From positions 3,162,001 to 3,226,000 of the forward strand of contig NC_079233.1 in NCBI RefSeq assembly GCF_028502605.1: a DNA stretch of 64,000 nt. The letters run 5' to 3'. The translations under genes and the position numbers were made by a program. The DNA comes from Trichoderma breve (lineage: Eukaryota > Ascomycota > Sordariomycetes > Hypocreales > Hypocreaceae). This document shows, piece by piece, positions 1-11,118 of the stretch (positions are counted from its first letter, which is position 1; each line of letters opens with the position of its first letter). A model generated the notes under the pieces. The model was not told where the DNA came from. It saw nothing but the letters and a program-made list of their open reading frames with translations, and did not search any database.

Positions 1-702
1 TGGAACGATTCGAAAGCGAATATGGAACTCTGACTACATTGGCACTTTTCTTTGGACGTAGGGATATATCCTCAACCCAATCTTTATGCCATTGGTCTAA
101 CGGAAGCAGCTCTGACAACGATTCCTGCCGTTCTGTATCTCTTCATTGAGATTGCCATACTCCGTGCCAACCATGCCGTCATGGGCGCCAGGTAAAACTA
201 CCTCAACAATGCTCAGGAGTAACGAGAGGGATTGGTTATACTAACTTGGTCTCGGTAGTATCTGGGTGTTTTTGCTGTTGGGCATGGAAGCGATCCGAAC
301 GTATAAATCGAACCCATATCTGGTCATTGGGACATATCAACTCCCTACCTGGACCACGCCCCTACTTATGATAGTGGTTGTTGCCGCGCTGCTGCCAAGC
401 ACTAGTTTGTTGGGCCATCTTTGTGGCGTTGGCGTTGGTTATATCGGTATGGTCTCCAACTTTGCACATGAGCCGTGGATCTTACAACTAACAACCGTTT
501 TGTAGCTGGCCTTGGCTACGTAAAGTTGCTCGCACCTCCAGAGTGGGCACTTCGATGGATCGAATCTCGCCTGAACCTCCTTGCCATATTGCCGCACTAT
601 GTCAGCGTTGACCAAAAGACATATGGTAGATTTGGTGTTTTGCCCTCCACCAATCGCCCTGTTGGAGGCGCGTCGACAGAGTTAGTAGGAGTGGGTGCTT
701 AA
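1..702 (+). CDS. Rhomboid family intramembrane serine protease, C-terminal part (5' end outside window)
   Basis: Exons that join in frame: 1-57 (partial), 110-191, 259-446 and 506-702, with GT-AG introns 58-109, 192-258 and 447-505. The joined protein is hydrophobic and ends in a short polar tail rich in G, V and T. The segment GHLCGVGVGYIAGLGYVKLL fits the rhomboid transmembrane helix that carries the catalytic histidine followed by small residues. The partner serine (GxSG) would lie upstream of base 1 and cannot be seen. Fungal members of this type (RBD2-like) act in Golgi or endosomal membranes, cleaving transmembrane segments; that role is family knowledge. The next gene, on the same strand, starts about 580 bases downstream. 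The assignment is good; catalytic competence cannot be judged. Confidence 0.75.
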
Positions 703-1281
703 ATATATGAGCGGCTTCATATGACGCAGCCATTTGGATGCATATTACGCGGTGTTGACATTCGATTGCTTTGCGAAGCTGATCGTTAGTCAGAACAAAA
801 TGGAGTGTTGTTATGGGTAAATCGTGGGAATGACAGGTTACTCGCGGCTCAGACGTTGATTATACATATGAGTTCGTTATCAAGGATAACCTGAAGCCAT
901 AGCGAACATACAATGTCTGATAAGAAATAGAAGGCATCATTCAATTGCTCCCATAAGCGTTCGGTGAATCGATTCAATGAGCCACATTGTAATGCGTCAG
1001 TTCAGGTGGGGCCATGCCTGCGTTACGTGTAAAGCGGTACCAAGAACTCCGTACTGTAAAACTAAAAAAAGACGGGCTTGGAAGGGAAAGGGAAGACCCA
1101 TCAAATAATTCCGGGACGTACCTGTCGCATGTCACTTTATTTTCATGCACATGGTCTACTTGCAAGATCCAAGTCCTGATTGCTCTGTTTCTGCGATTTA
1201 GACGTCACCACACTACGAAGAGGACACCCGCCTTGAAATCGACTCGCTGCCCATCTGGGACTTTGGCCCTGCTTCTATGCA
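703..1281. other. Intergenic region, rhomboid 3' end to AAA ATPase promoter
   Basis: No convincing gene. Small open frames on both strands around 974-1301 have no recognisable domain and no supporting splice structure. The purine-rich stretch near 1050-1100 is the only compositional feature. Confidence 0.5.
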
Positions 1282-3720
1282 ATGCTCAGCAACAGAGATA
1301 GCACCGCCCTTCAGAAAACCTATGATTCAAGTTACCTCAGTTGTTCAACGGCTGTGTATTATGAAGGCCAGGTAAGGCGATGATGGGTGGCCTCATCTCG
1401 TTCTAATATGCTGTTCTCAACTACTTGCCCAGGCTGACACTTCGTTTTCCCTTTAGGGCGATGAGAGCGAGGCTACTCGACATTGGAAGGCCGCACTTCG
1501 ACGCATAAATGAATACTACGCGTCGACAAGCGCACCAAGAGTCGCCGGGACATACACCGATACGGATGCTGCCTTGATAGACGCGGTGAAAGAGCTGGAG
1601 CTACAATGCAAAGAAAGAATTGACCTCTTGGAAGCGCTGAAGCTGTCCCGGCAAGAGGGCGTTGCTTCGACGTATCGTGACAATACCGCACAAGCCACTG
1701 GCAGCTCCAGCCAGGTATCGGGGACCATAGGGCAAGGCTCTATCCCTGCGGTAACATATTCCGAACTTTCACGTCCTTCGTTCTCGACGAGGAATTCACT
1801 TGAGGCAATGACGTCATCTGAAGAAGCGATTAGGAGGATCCATAGCACCCCTGCCGATTCAACTCAACGAGTTGCCTACTCGCTTCCCACTTCGAGAACC
1901 CCAGATTTGCCTGACATGCGAAGCGACAAGGCGGCCCGGGCTCCAAGCCCCGAGAAGCGCACTATGAGGACTACACTGCGATCCAAGAAGACCAGTGATC
2001 GATCATCTACTCCTCGTAAATTGAACAGGCCTGCAGCGGACGGGCCAAGCAAGGCCGCGACCATTGCGTGGAGCACTTCCGGATCTCGAGACAACTTCTT
2101 AAATCCCTTCTCTACTGAAGGACGGCCATCAAAATCAAGCCCTACTCCGCGTCAGTCCCTGGATCGCAACACCCCCGGTTCGCAGAAATCAACGATATCA
2201 TATGACTCAAGGTCTCAGCGTACATCGCCTCAAAAATGGAACATGGTTCCTTTGTCTGATGAATCTCGTCTTCCACAACCTTCAGTTCTGTCTATTAGCG
2301 CAGCGTCAAGTGCTCTGACATCTTCGTCCAGCCAAGAAGCCTCCGCGTCATTTCAAACTCCAAGTAAACCAGAGCAATATGCAACCCCCCGAAAGCCCCC
2401 TGTCTTTGAAGACGTGTCAGTTCAAAGTAAGAGACCAAGTGCTAAGGCTGGCACTCCGGAAATGTCTGGAGGACAAAGGGAATCCAGTACCTCCAGGAGT
2501 AAGAGGATAGTTATGGACAGTCCGCTTTTATACAAATACGACACAGAACGAGGGGATCGGTACCGGGACGATGCAAGACGACCATCCTCCGAGTTTGCCA
2601 CTCTGAATCAAGTTGACAGTCGCTCAAGTGAAGAGGCTGCCGAGGGTACAGCATGGGGAGCTAAAAACGATAAAACACCAAAGAAAATGACAAAGGCAGC
2701 CATTCTCAAGAATCTGCCGCCTGGGATAGACGAGAGCGCTGCGAAGCAAATCTTTAACGATATTGTTGTACAAGGAGACGAAGTTCACTGGAGCGATATT
2801 GCGGGCCTGGAGGTTGCGAAGAATTCTTTGCGGGAGACTGTAGTATATCCATTCCTACGCCCCGACCTGTTTATGGGCCTACGCGAGCCGGCTCGCGGAA
2901 TGCTCCTATTTGGACCGCCGGGAACTGGAAAGACGATGCTGGCTCGCGCAGTAGCGACAGAATCCAAATCCACCTTCTTCTCCATATCTGCCAGCAGTCT
3001 AACAAGCAAATATCTGGGAGAATCAGAGAAACTAGTGAGAGCGCTCTTCGGTCTCGCTAAAGCGCTTGCTCCTAGTATCATATTCGTCGATGAAATCGAT
3101 TCACTGCTATCTCATCGATCGGATGCTGGCGAGCATGAGGCGACTAGGAGGATCAAGACCGAATTCCTCATTCAGTGGAGTGAGCTCCAACGAGCGGCAG
3201 CCGGCCGAGAGGCGGATAGCAAAATGAGCACGCGGAATGATGCCCAAAGAGTCTTGGTATTGGCCGCAACGAATTTACCATGGGCAATTGATGAGGCCGC
3301 TCGGCGACGATTTGTGCGCCGACAGTATATTCCATTACCGGAGCCCAAGACGCGGGAGACACAACTGAGAACATTACTACGACAACAAAACCACAGCCTG
3401 TCAGACGAAGATGTAGAGCAACTTGTACAATTAACGACTGGTAAGCACGCTTTCCCCTTGCCGCCCGAGTACATTAACAGTCACTAAACTGCCTGGTAGG
3501 ATTTTCGGGATCCGACATTACGGCTCTTGCCAAAGATGCAGCCATGGGGCCACTTAGGTCTCTAGGCGAGGCCCTTTTGTATATGACAAAGGAGCAAATC
3601 CGGCCCATGGATCTCTCAGATTTTGAGCAAAGCTTAAAATCTATTCGGCCGAGCGTAGACCAACAAGGTCTACGAGAGTACGAAGAATGGGCTGAGAAGT
3701 TCGGCGAGCGTGGCGGTTAA
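1282..3720 (+). CDS. yta6: MIT-domain AAA ATPase, Yta6/Sap1 (spastin/katanin-like) family
   Basis: Exons 1282-1371, 1457-3440 and 3500-3720 give 764 residues. The 1282 ATG is chosen because exon 1 (MLSNRDS...AVYYEGQ) joins in frame to exon 2 and completes an N-terminal MIT-like three-helix domain (residues 1-95). Residues about 100-410 are a low-complexity Ser/Pro/Thr/Arg-rich linker. The AAA module follows: Walker A GPPGTGKT near residue 515, Walker [12 protein letters not shown] near 573, a sensor-1 type AATN, and an Arg-finger-like AARRRF. Exon 3 supplies the helical lid ([14 protein letters not shown]) and a C-terminal Vps4-like helix. It belongs to the meiotic clade of AAA proteins (spastin, katanin, Vps4, Yta6), hexameric ATPases that pull on protein tails; the exact substrate of Yta6/Sap1 is poorly known. 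The clade is certain, the ortholog likely. Confidence 0.85.
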
Positions 3721-4088
3721 AGCTGAACTGAGCTGAATTGCCTACCTGCGTCCAGATACAGCATCCCTTCCGCTCAAGGCAAGGTTAGCATGTACGCAAA
3801 CTACGGCAATACGCGATCGAAATATCAAGTGGCAGCTGTAGTGTGTGTTGCGAGTTCTGTCAGATCGATTACGACCGACGTCCGCGAGTTCATTAAGAGG
3901 CGCTATATTGCTAAACTCTTATTCGGTTGTTGCTGGAAGCAAAATATGAGCATCCCTTTGCCAATAATCTCACACAGGTGTAGCCCTGGAGTGATGCTAC
4001 CCGATCTATTCATACAGCCATGTTGCGCCATGCCAACTGGAATTTGTGATATTCAATGTCCTCTGTCCTTTGTCGTGTGCCCTCCTCA
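3721..4088. other. Convergent intergenic region
   Basis: Lies between the 3' ends of the AAA ATPase (+) and uS17m (-). An open frame on the + strand from 3790 runs into the antisense of uS17m and has no recognisable domain, so I see only 3' flanks and terminators. Confidence 0.5.
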
Positions 4089-4538
4089 TCATTCCTTCTG
4101 TTCCTCCTTGTTCTGTATTCTTCGTTCAGCCTTGACAGCTCGCTTGGCTTCTCGTTCGGCGATACGCTCCTCTCGTGAGGGAATCGGCGGCCGTTCCTCG
4201 ACTGGAGTGCCATAGGGCGCAATGATGTTTTTGATAACGTGACGCTTGTGTTTGGAGGTCGGCCAGCCGGGAACGATGGAGACGACGTCGCCAGTACGAA
4301 GAGAGGAGTTGGGATCGTGCACGAGGTAGTGCTTTGGCTCTGCAAACCACTTTGGACTCGTTAGCGGAAGGGGATGAAGCGTGGCAATCGCATGTTCACA
4401 CACCTTGTTGATGACTTTATTCCATTTTTGACCACCGACTCGAACCTTGACGGTTTTTTGCATCAGACCAGCAGATACAACAATGCCATGAAGCTCATGA
4501 GTCACGCGCCGGGCGGCTTTTGCAACTTGTGAAGACAT
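4089..4538 (-). CDS. mrps17: Mitochondrial small-subunit ribosomal protein uS17m
   Basis: Starts at the ATG complementary to 4536-4538 (MSSQVAKAARRV) and ends with TGA at 4089. The core KTVKVRVGGQKWNK followed by HYLVHDPNSSLRTGDVV is the S17 OB-fold with its conserved HDxN turn, and a basic Lys/Arg/Glu-rich tail follows as in fungal mitoribosomal homologues. A stretch of 54 bases (4350-4403) reads through without a stop, but it has GT-AG ends and a GCTAACG branch site. Removing it joins VINK to WFAEPKHY, the expected family continuity, and gives 131 residues; retaining it gives 149. It binds 16S-type rRNA in the mitoribosomal small subunit. Its start is basic and amphipathic, compatible with mitochondrial import. 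Confidence 0.85.
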   Translation of the reverse strand: MSSQVAKAARRVTHELHGIVVSAGLMQKTVKVRVGGQKWNKVINKVCEHAIATLHPLPLTSPKWFAEPKHYLVHDPNSSLRTGDVVSIVPGWPTSKHKRHVIKNIIAPYGTPVEERPPIPSREERIAEREAKRAVKAERRIQNKEEQKE

Positions 4539-5054
4539 TTTGATATATATCTCTTAGTTTAGGTGAACAATGGTTAAACAATGCCAAACGATCATTGCTC
4601 CGAAGTCATTGCTCTGTGGACCAGACTGCAGACAACCATCATCCCACTAAAAGTTTGCGACTAGCTGGAGCGTATACACTCCAAGCCTTTTTGGGGGTTT
4701 ATCGGCACGCACTAGCTGTATTGCCATTGGATGGAGGAGAGGCTGCCGAAGTTGACCCGGCATGTTAAGGTGCGTCTTATCGATTAGAGTGAGAGGCATA
4801 ATATACCAGGATTTTGTTGCCTTCTATTAGTCTGCGACAGGGAAACATGGTTTTAGGAATATGTTTATAAGAGCTCATCAAATATTACTAGATTGTTATT
4901 CTATGAATCCAGTAGTATATACGTTTCTTTTTGGCTTAGAGTTTGTCGTAGATTTATAACTGAGATGAAGCAGAAAAGAGAGACGGCGCTGTTCTCTTTT
5001 GAAACAAAGTGAACCAATCATTAACTCGTAAAAGGCCTGTCCACCGAACTTGCA
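4539..5054. other. Intergenic region upstream of uS17m
   Basis: Promoter side of uS17m and terminator side of MOG1, both on the minus strand. Moderately AT-rich from 4800 to 5000. I see no gene or RNA. Confidence 0.5.
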
Positions 5055-5825
5055 TTAATGGCTCTTGGACTCGCCAAAAAGCCCCCAGTCTTTGATGACA
5101 AAAGTTTCCCAGATGCGAGCCGCAATCTCAACAGCGTCTCCAATAAGCTTGCCCTGCTTGCCCAGCTCCAGATCAACCTCCTCGGCGTCGTACTCTCCTC
5201 TGATGTGAGGCACGTTGATGGTGATGAGAATATCTGTGTCCTGCTCTTCGAGGCGCAGCAGAGTCAAGGTGAGGGCCGTGAAGTCTGGAGCGGAGCTTTG
5301 GTCGCTGGAGTGGCTGGCGTTGGGGGTCTGCGTTGCGATGAGGGTGTATGCGGGGTGTTTCAACCTGTTTTCCCCCCTGCTTGTTAGTGAAGCTGGGATG
5401 GCGCACAACGGGCGTGGGAAAATAAAGAGGGCGACGTTACTCTTGCATGCGCGAGAATTCAGTTTCGGCCGTGTTCCAGATCTTGACCGTGTTGATGTCC
5501 GAGCCGACCATGTCTTCCAGATGTGTGGTCATGGCGCGGCCGTCAATCTCGGGGCCGGATCCGGGGCCTCCCACGCGCTCTGTGATCTCGAAGATGATGC
5601 TCGTGAAGCCATCCTTGTCGATCCAGACTTCTTGGTTGTCGGGGACTTGTCGCAGTTTGCTGCAGAGAGGAACATGAAGTTGCAAGTTAGTTAAAGTTAT
5701 ATTTCTAGAATGCGCGCGACAATGAGGCGCAAGGTTTTTGCTGACCTGACATCTGCAAAGTGTTTCGGCAAGTCGCAGGTGATGGCGCCGCCGTAGAGGG
5801 GAGTGCTTCGGTATTTTGATGACAT
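5055..5825 (-). CDS. mog1: Ran-binding nuclear import protein MOG1
   Basis: Three exons on the minus strand, 5746-5825, 5441-5659 and 5055-5376, with GT-AG introns 5660-5745 and 5377-5440, give 206 residues. The start MSSKYRSTPLYGGAI is characteristic of MOG1 (LYGGAI near the N terminus). Next come FADVSKLRQVPDNQEVW, the acidic DKDGFTSIIFEI strand and a C-terminal WETFVIKDWGLFG helix. MOG1 folds like PsbP, binds the GTPase Ran, stimulates nucleotide release and supports nuclear protein import. It is close to the family's usual length of about 200. A hexanucleotide repeat lies immediately upstream of the start codon. The call is firm. Confidence 0.9.
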
Positions 5826-5829
5826 GGTG

Positions 5830-5858
5830 GTTATCGGTATCGGTATCGGTATCGGGTT
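5830..5858. repeat. Short tandem repeat (TATCGG)n, about four copies
   Basis: The motif TATCGG is repeated perfectly about four times just upstream of the MOG1 start codon, so it probably sits in the 5' untranslated region or core promoter. A length polymorphism is likely, but no function can be claimed. Confidence 0.9.
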
Positions 5859-6009
5859 ATCAGAAGGAAATTATAATGATATTTCGTCGTCTTTTGTCAT
5901 GAAGAGTTTTGCAGGAGAATGAGAATGCGATATTCCAGAAGCTTGTTCGCGCGCAGTTAGAGATTTGGCAGGACGAGTGCTAAGCTTAATACCACAGTGG
6001 GGTAATTAG

Positions 6010-6019
6010 ATGACATCAC
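6010..6019. promoter_or_regulatory. Candidate CYS3/MetR sulfur-regulator site
   Basis: ATGACATCAC matches 9 of 10 positions of the fungal sulfur bZIP consensus ATGRYRYCAT. It is 490 bases upstream of the cystathionine gamma-synthase start, a pathway controlled by this regulator in other fungi. A single near match in 683 bases can occur by chance. Confidence 0.3.
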
Positions 6020-6508
6020 AAGACGCTCCGCCGTCCATGCGCGTAATGCAGCGGTTCAGCCTCAGAGAGTGCCTTGTTATTTATTCTAGCACTGAGCGAA
6101 ATCGGGGCTAATGCACTCTGTAATCCAGGTACTTGAACGCCATACCATGACAATATATTTCATTATCTTGGTGTTAATATTTGGATTATATTGTCATCTA
6201 TAAAATGAAGTAATATTTAATATTTCTATAAGAGCATCTGAATGATTTATTTGAAAAGTGGGCAGCAAGGGTAGTGTGAATCTAATGACTCATTTCATAG
6301 AGTCAATTATCTTGTTTATTCTGCTCTTACTCCAAGCCGGTATACGGAGCATTTTATAGACCTAGCTAAATAATTTTGCCCAATGCCAACCTACCAACTT
6401 ACAGTTCCAATCTACTTGAACCTATAAACTTCAAACATTGATACCAGCTAAGCTTTTTCTATTTTGGAATTGGCCAAGTAAAATAAGAAGGTATTCATCA
6501 TTTCCGCA

Positions 6509-8473
6509 ATGCCCATAATTTCACTCGGAGAGTCTATACCTCCAGACACTGCTCATGTAAGTTGTCTCTCGGCCTGCAACAAATATAAACATTGATGACA
6601 GCCTTGACTCACTCATGCAATCTGCAATCGAAATTACAGGCAGTCAGTGTCTCATTGCCAACTTGGCAGGCCAATGTCGGTTATGAAGAAGGCGATGCTC
6701 AAGTTGTGAGCCGTATGGTCACTGGCTACCCTCGGTGAGTGAGATGAGATGCATCAAACTGTCCGTGTCGCGTGTAGCCTTTGCTTATTTCCCTGGACAA
6801 TTAGATTTTTCATTCACAAGAGCATTCAGGCCTTTGCTCAGGACATTCTGACCGCCTATGGACGTGCTGGTCAAAAGGCAATGCTGTTTGCCACGGCTGC
6901 CGCTGGTCAAAGATGTCTAGAGTTTATGCGTCAGCGAGTGACTCCGCAAATCTCCAAACAGATCTTTGTCGTTAATCTTGCTCTGGATACGTCCAAGGAT
7001 CTTTCTCCGTTGCTGAAACAGCTGGCGCCTACCATTTCTGGCGTCATCTTCCCAGAGGAATCATTCCCAGTGGCCAAAGAGTACTGGCAACATACCGGCG
7101 ATGGAGTCTCGAGTCGACGGGCCGAATTCTCCCATGAACTTTTTAAACTTGGCCAGTTGATTCCAATTAATGAGCAACAGTACCACCACGCTGTCCTAGA
7201 GAAACCTGTGCGTGGCCCAAAGCGATATTCACGAGCCAATTCCACTGGGGGTCCCAATGCAGGTGGTTCCGAGAATAAGGCTCCTTCAACTTCCGAGAAT
7301 CCGGATGAGGCTCGTGAAAGTTTCCATTTCCTGGAAGAGCGGTTTGGAAGAAATCTAAATCTTACCCAAGTAGCCCGAGCAAAATCGGCTATTCGCAGAA
7401 GAATCGCAGGTTCTCTCGCTGGCGATGCCGACATGAATGATGAGGCAGAGACCAATGGCGAAGCTAATACCCGTGGCATTGAATCTCTCGATGAGACTGA
7501 TGTCTTGCTTTATCCTTGTGGCATGAACGCCATCTTCAACGCCCACCGCGCTCTCGTGGCTGCTCTGGGTTCACACAAGAGCATCAACTTTGGATTTCCC
7601 TACGTCGATACGCTCAAGATTTTGGAGAAATTTGGACCGGGCTGTATCCTTTATGGCTATGCCTCGTCGGACGAACTTGATGACCTTGAGCGCCGCCTTA
7701 AAGATGGAGAGCGCTTCCTTGCCCTTTTTTGTGAATTCCCGGGAAATCCGCTCCTCGCCTGTCCGGATCTCAAACGAATTCGCAAGTTGGCAGACGAGCA
7801 CAACTTTGCCGTCGTCATCGATGAGACCATTGGCACATTTGCAAACGTTAATGTCCTCCACTACGCCGACATTGTCGTCAGCAGTCTGACCAAGATATTC
7901 TCGGGAGATTCGAATGTCATGGGCGGCTGCACGGTCCTGAATCCGGAGGGAAAACACTACAGTCTGCTCAAAAAAGTCTTTGAAGAACAAATCTACGAAA
8001 ACACGTATTGGACAGAGGATATCCTCTTCATGGAGAGAAACAGCCGCGACTTCTCCAGCAGAGTGAAGCGCATCAACGTCAACGCGGAAACAATTTGCGA
8101 CATATTGCGGGATGACCCTCTTGTCAAGACTGTGCATTATCCCAAGTACAACCCTTCAAAACCCAACTACGAGGCTTGCCGCCTTCCTGATGGCGGATAT
8201 GGAGGCTTGCTCTCCGTCGTCTTCCATCACCCCGAGCACGCCCAAGTTTTCTTCAACAACCTCGACACTGCAAAGGGACCAAGTCTGGGAAGCAACTTCA
8301 CGCTCTGCTCTCCTTATGTCCTTCTGGCCCATTATCGGGAATTAGATTGGGCTGCCAAGTATGGTGTAGACCCGGACCTGGTTCGTGTTAGTGTAGGATT
8401 AGAGGAGCCTGAAGAGCTACAGCTTCTCTTCCGAAAAGCTCTCGAGGCCGCAAAAGAAGTACGCATTGAGTGA
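6509..8473 (+). CDS. met-7: Cystathionine gamma-synthase (fungal met-7/STR2 type), PLP enzyme
   Basis: Exons 6509-6556, 6640-6734 and 6805-8473 give 603 residues, starting [16 protein letters not shown] and continuing [19 protein letters not shown], the typical fungal start. The long N-terminal half is specific to the fungal enzyme; the C-terminal half is the Cys/Met-metabolism PLP fold. The Schiff-base lysine is K411 within [10 protein letters not shown], and DETIG is the usual cofactor-contacting aspartate segment. The enzyme condenses an activated homoserine with cysteine to cystathionine in cytosolic transsulfuration towards methionine. Residues about 165-200 and 225-250 are polar, charged insertions. 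The gene converges with the SPX-RING gene 350 bases downstream. The alternative, cystathionine gamma-lyase, is much shorter (about 400 residues) and lacks this N-terminal extension. Confidence 0.88.
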
Positions 8474-8823
8474 TGGCAACGAAATCAGACATTAGGATGA
8501 AAAATACGGCAGGAATCATGGTGTAAAATTTGTAGATAGCCTGAAACCAACGAAGTAGCATCGTACAGACGATGCTGTGAACGAATGCTCAACGCATCCG
8601 GTCACTGTGCTCAATTTGTTTCTTCCTCAACAAGATCACATATATAGTTTTATAATAGTTAGCAGGCACTGAGTAACCAAAACGCACCCCGGATTCTTAG
8701 AAAATATATAACACGCCATAGAAAGGGGTATTATCAGTTATTATTATCTTTCTGGCATCGTAATAAACATTAACGTTTCATAAACAGCGTTCTAAAGAGC
8801 ACACATGCTTGTCGTTCAGTACC
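8474..8823. other. Convergent intergenic region
   Basis: Holds the 3' flanks of cystathionine gamma-synthase (+) and the SPX-RING gene (-). It is AT-rich with no coding signal. Confidence 0.5.
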
Positions 8824-10493
8824 TCACATGATGGTACATTCAGACCGTGTATAGCCTTCTCCAAACTCCTCTACCCCCCGTTCTAGGTCATTAGCTCGTT
8901 GCTTCTCCTTTACTTCTGGGAGGAAGTATTTTCTCATAAATTTCTCTAATTCAGCATCAATGTTATCTACATGATGTTAGAGTGCCATTCTCGTCGTACA
9001 GAGTGTTCCACAGCATCAGCGGGGGTTACTTACCAACGGAAGCATCCATGACTACATGAGCTCGGCACAAGGGACAGCACTCCTCTTTGCGTCGCTGTAT
9101 TTTGATGATGCACCGAATGCAAAAAAGGTGTTGACAGCCCAGACGAACTGGTTGATATGCAATCGAATAGCATATCGGGCAAAGATAGTCATTAATTTGG
9201 GGTATAATAGAAACCAGCTCGTTGGAAATTCTGGCGCACACTTCCTTGGCAATATCGCCCGACAAGAGCTTTCGCGAGTTGACTGCGCTCGGGAAGGCAC
9301 GCGAAACGCCCAACGCAGTGCGTTTATCAAATTCTATGTCTCTCATTAGCTGATACTCTACCTAACTAATGGACAACGTGTCATCTTACTCTTCAATATT
9401 TTTGAGATTGCCAACATGTTAAGTTCCTGAAATTGTAGATGTTTCAAGAGGGTAGCATTCAGCTCAAGAAATTTCGAAAAGGCAGACCGACTTTCCGCCA
9501 ACTTGAAAGACTTGACAAGCTGTTGCTTGTGGACCTGGTTCTGAAACCACTGCAACTGCTGGAGAGCTTTCTGACTGGAGCGAGCTCCGTGTTCCTGCTC
9601 GTGCGTCGCAAAGAACACTTCCGCATCCAGATACAGCTCAAATATGTGCCTCCAGCGGTCGAGGTCGCTCTTAGAAAACCGCGCCGGCCGGGACACTTGT
9701 GAAACTTGTTTCCCTATCTCTTTAACCTCTTGTTTCAGCTGATCCTTCTCTGTGGCCTGCAGAGCATCCAAGCCGCCTAGATCGCTCTGGAGAATGTCAA
9801 AAAAGACACCGTCAGATCTCAGGGGCACCTCTATGACATCGTAACTGTCATGGCCTGCGTGGCTTCCGTCTGCGAGAGGTTGTGGTGTTGCACGCGCCAC
9901 TTCGTCGCTTGTCTCGGTGTTTGAGGTATTGGCTGGTTTGGTTTCCCTATCGCTTTCAGAGGAGTCGACAGCACGCCCGGAGGTGATTTTCTCGAAGAAA
10001 TGGCGCGTGGTTGGCGCAAGCGATGCATCGATAATGTTGCCCTCGTGCAAATGGATTTGTACTGTTAATTTGGGTCGCACAAGTTTAGAGCTTGAAGATG
10101 CTGTGTATTTCCATAATGTTAGCGACATCGGTCAAAGACATCCCTGTTCAAGAAAAGGAGACAGGTAGAATGATCTTTCTAGAGGTAGACATACGGTTGA
10201 GACTGTAATTCAAGGCGACTGGAGAATCCGTGTTGGCGTGGAGAAGTTCGCGCAAGGTTTCGGCGTCAAGCCCCAGCTCTTGAAGCTCTCGTTGAACTTT
10301 CTTGAGACATTTCTTTAGCTGGCCATATGGGATCGCATGGGCAACCCAGTGAGGCGGGAAGCCTGAAGTATCATGGTGAGCAACTGGAAGACACTTGAGG
10401 CGCAGCTGGAGCTACTCTCAGCTAAACCAAAGGAGAGGAAAAGGGTTTACCTTGACTAGCCAGCGACTGCTTAAGTTCATGGGCGAATTTCAT
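8824..10493 (-). CDS. SPX-domain RING-finger protein (RING-14 type, probable E3 ubiquitin ligase)
   Basis: Five exons on the minus strand: 10451-10493, 10195-10362, 9390-10100, 9034-9333 and 8824-8966, 454 residues. Splice choices restore the SPX pattern: MKFAHELKQSLASQG then FPPHWVAHAIPYGQLKK, and AISKILKKFDKRT at the exon 3/4 join. SPX, which senses inositol pyrophosphate and thus phosphate status, spans about residues 1-315 with an acidic linker inserted. A C3HC4 RING lies at about 359-397 (CPIC...GCQHLFCIRC...CPLCR). A conserved C-terminal helix ends in EGYTRSECTIM. By family knowledge the RING recruits an E2 for ubiquitin transfer; targets are unknown. It is transcribed divergently from the SprT-like gene. 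Confidence 0.85.
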
Positions 10494-11118
10494 GGCATCT
10501 GTCAATCATGTTATGAGCTTGTCACTTCTAAGTTCCATGCCAAAAGCTGCCACCCCTACCCTTCTCAAGTAATAGACCATAGACATGGTTGTAATAGTAA
10601 TAGTCTGTATGATATTGTCGCAACCCCAAGTGGAGAAGGCGACAGCCATAGAATCAGCCCTATCTGTTCCTGTTCACCGATAAAAGCCGGCCGGTATTTT
10701 AGGCAAACAACGGGGGATGGAAGTGAAAGTCGAATAAATTTCGTAATGGGCTAATAGGAGACAAGAAATGAGTGTGTATGGTAATTTAGATATATATTTT
10801 TTCTCACGTGAAAGATAACTGTTTTCGTCGAGATTTCCCAAGTAAGTAATAATAATTAATGCAAACAAATGATTTTTTCTTTAATTCCTCGTGGATTTGC
10901 CGATCCTCCTCCGATCTGCTCTTCGATTTTTTTCCCTCCAGCGCTAGTGGGTGACATTTGATTTCCATGTTCTTGGCCAGTGTGTCACTGCCCCACTCCA
11001 TCCTCCCAACTCGGTTGCTCGGCATCCACCTATGTCGAAAGTAAACAAATGCTCTATCGCAAGCATCGCATAAGCAGCTCTTTATGTCCACAGCTGTATC
11101 GTATCATGTTATGACATT
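10494..11118. other. Divergent promoter region of SPX-RING and SprT-like genes
   Basis: 625 bases between two start codons, with one palindromic TCACGTGA box at 10804-10811. Small open frames on both strands look like chance. No RNA gene was recognised. Confidence 0.5.
10805..10810. promoter_or_regulatory. CACGTG E-box, candidate Pho4/NUC-1 or Cbf1 site
   Basis: A perfect CACGTG inside the palindrome TCACGTGA, about 310 bases from either start codon. Basic helix-loop-helix factors including the phosphate regulators Pho4 and NUC-1 bind this core. It sits beside a phosphate-sensing SPX gene, but the core also serves Cbf1-like and SREBP-like factors. Confidence 0.35.

Larger units (their letters stand above)
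5826..6508. other. Divergent promoter region of MOG1 and cystathionine gamma-synthase
   Basis: 683 bases between two divergent start codons. It contains the TATCGG repeat, a near match to the CYS3/MetR sulfur-control site at 6010-6019, and an AT-rich centre from 6150 to 6350. No coding region is seen. Confidence 0.6.

Noticed and set aside
5058..5694. Plus-strand open frames across MOG1
   Set aside because: MOG1 exons on the minus strand account for the sequence, with correct splice sites and family motifs.
7571..8137. 188-codon minus-strand frame inside cystathionine gamma-synthase
   Set aside because: It is antisense to the conserved PLP-binding region and resembles nothing known.
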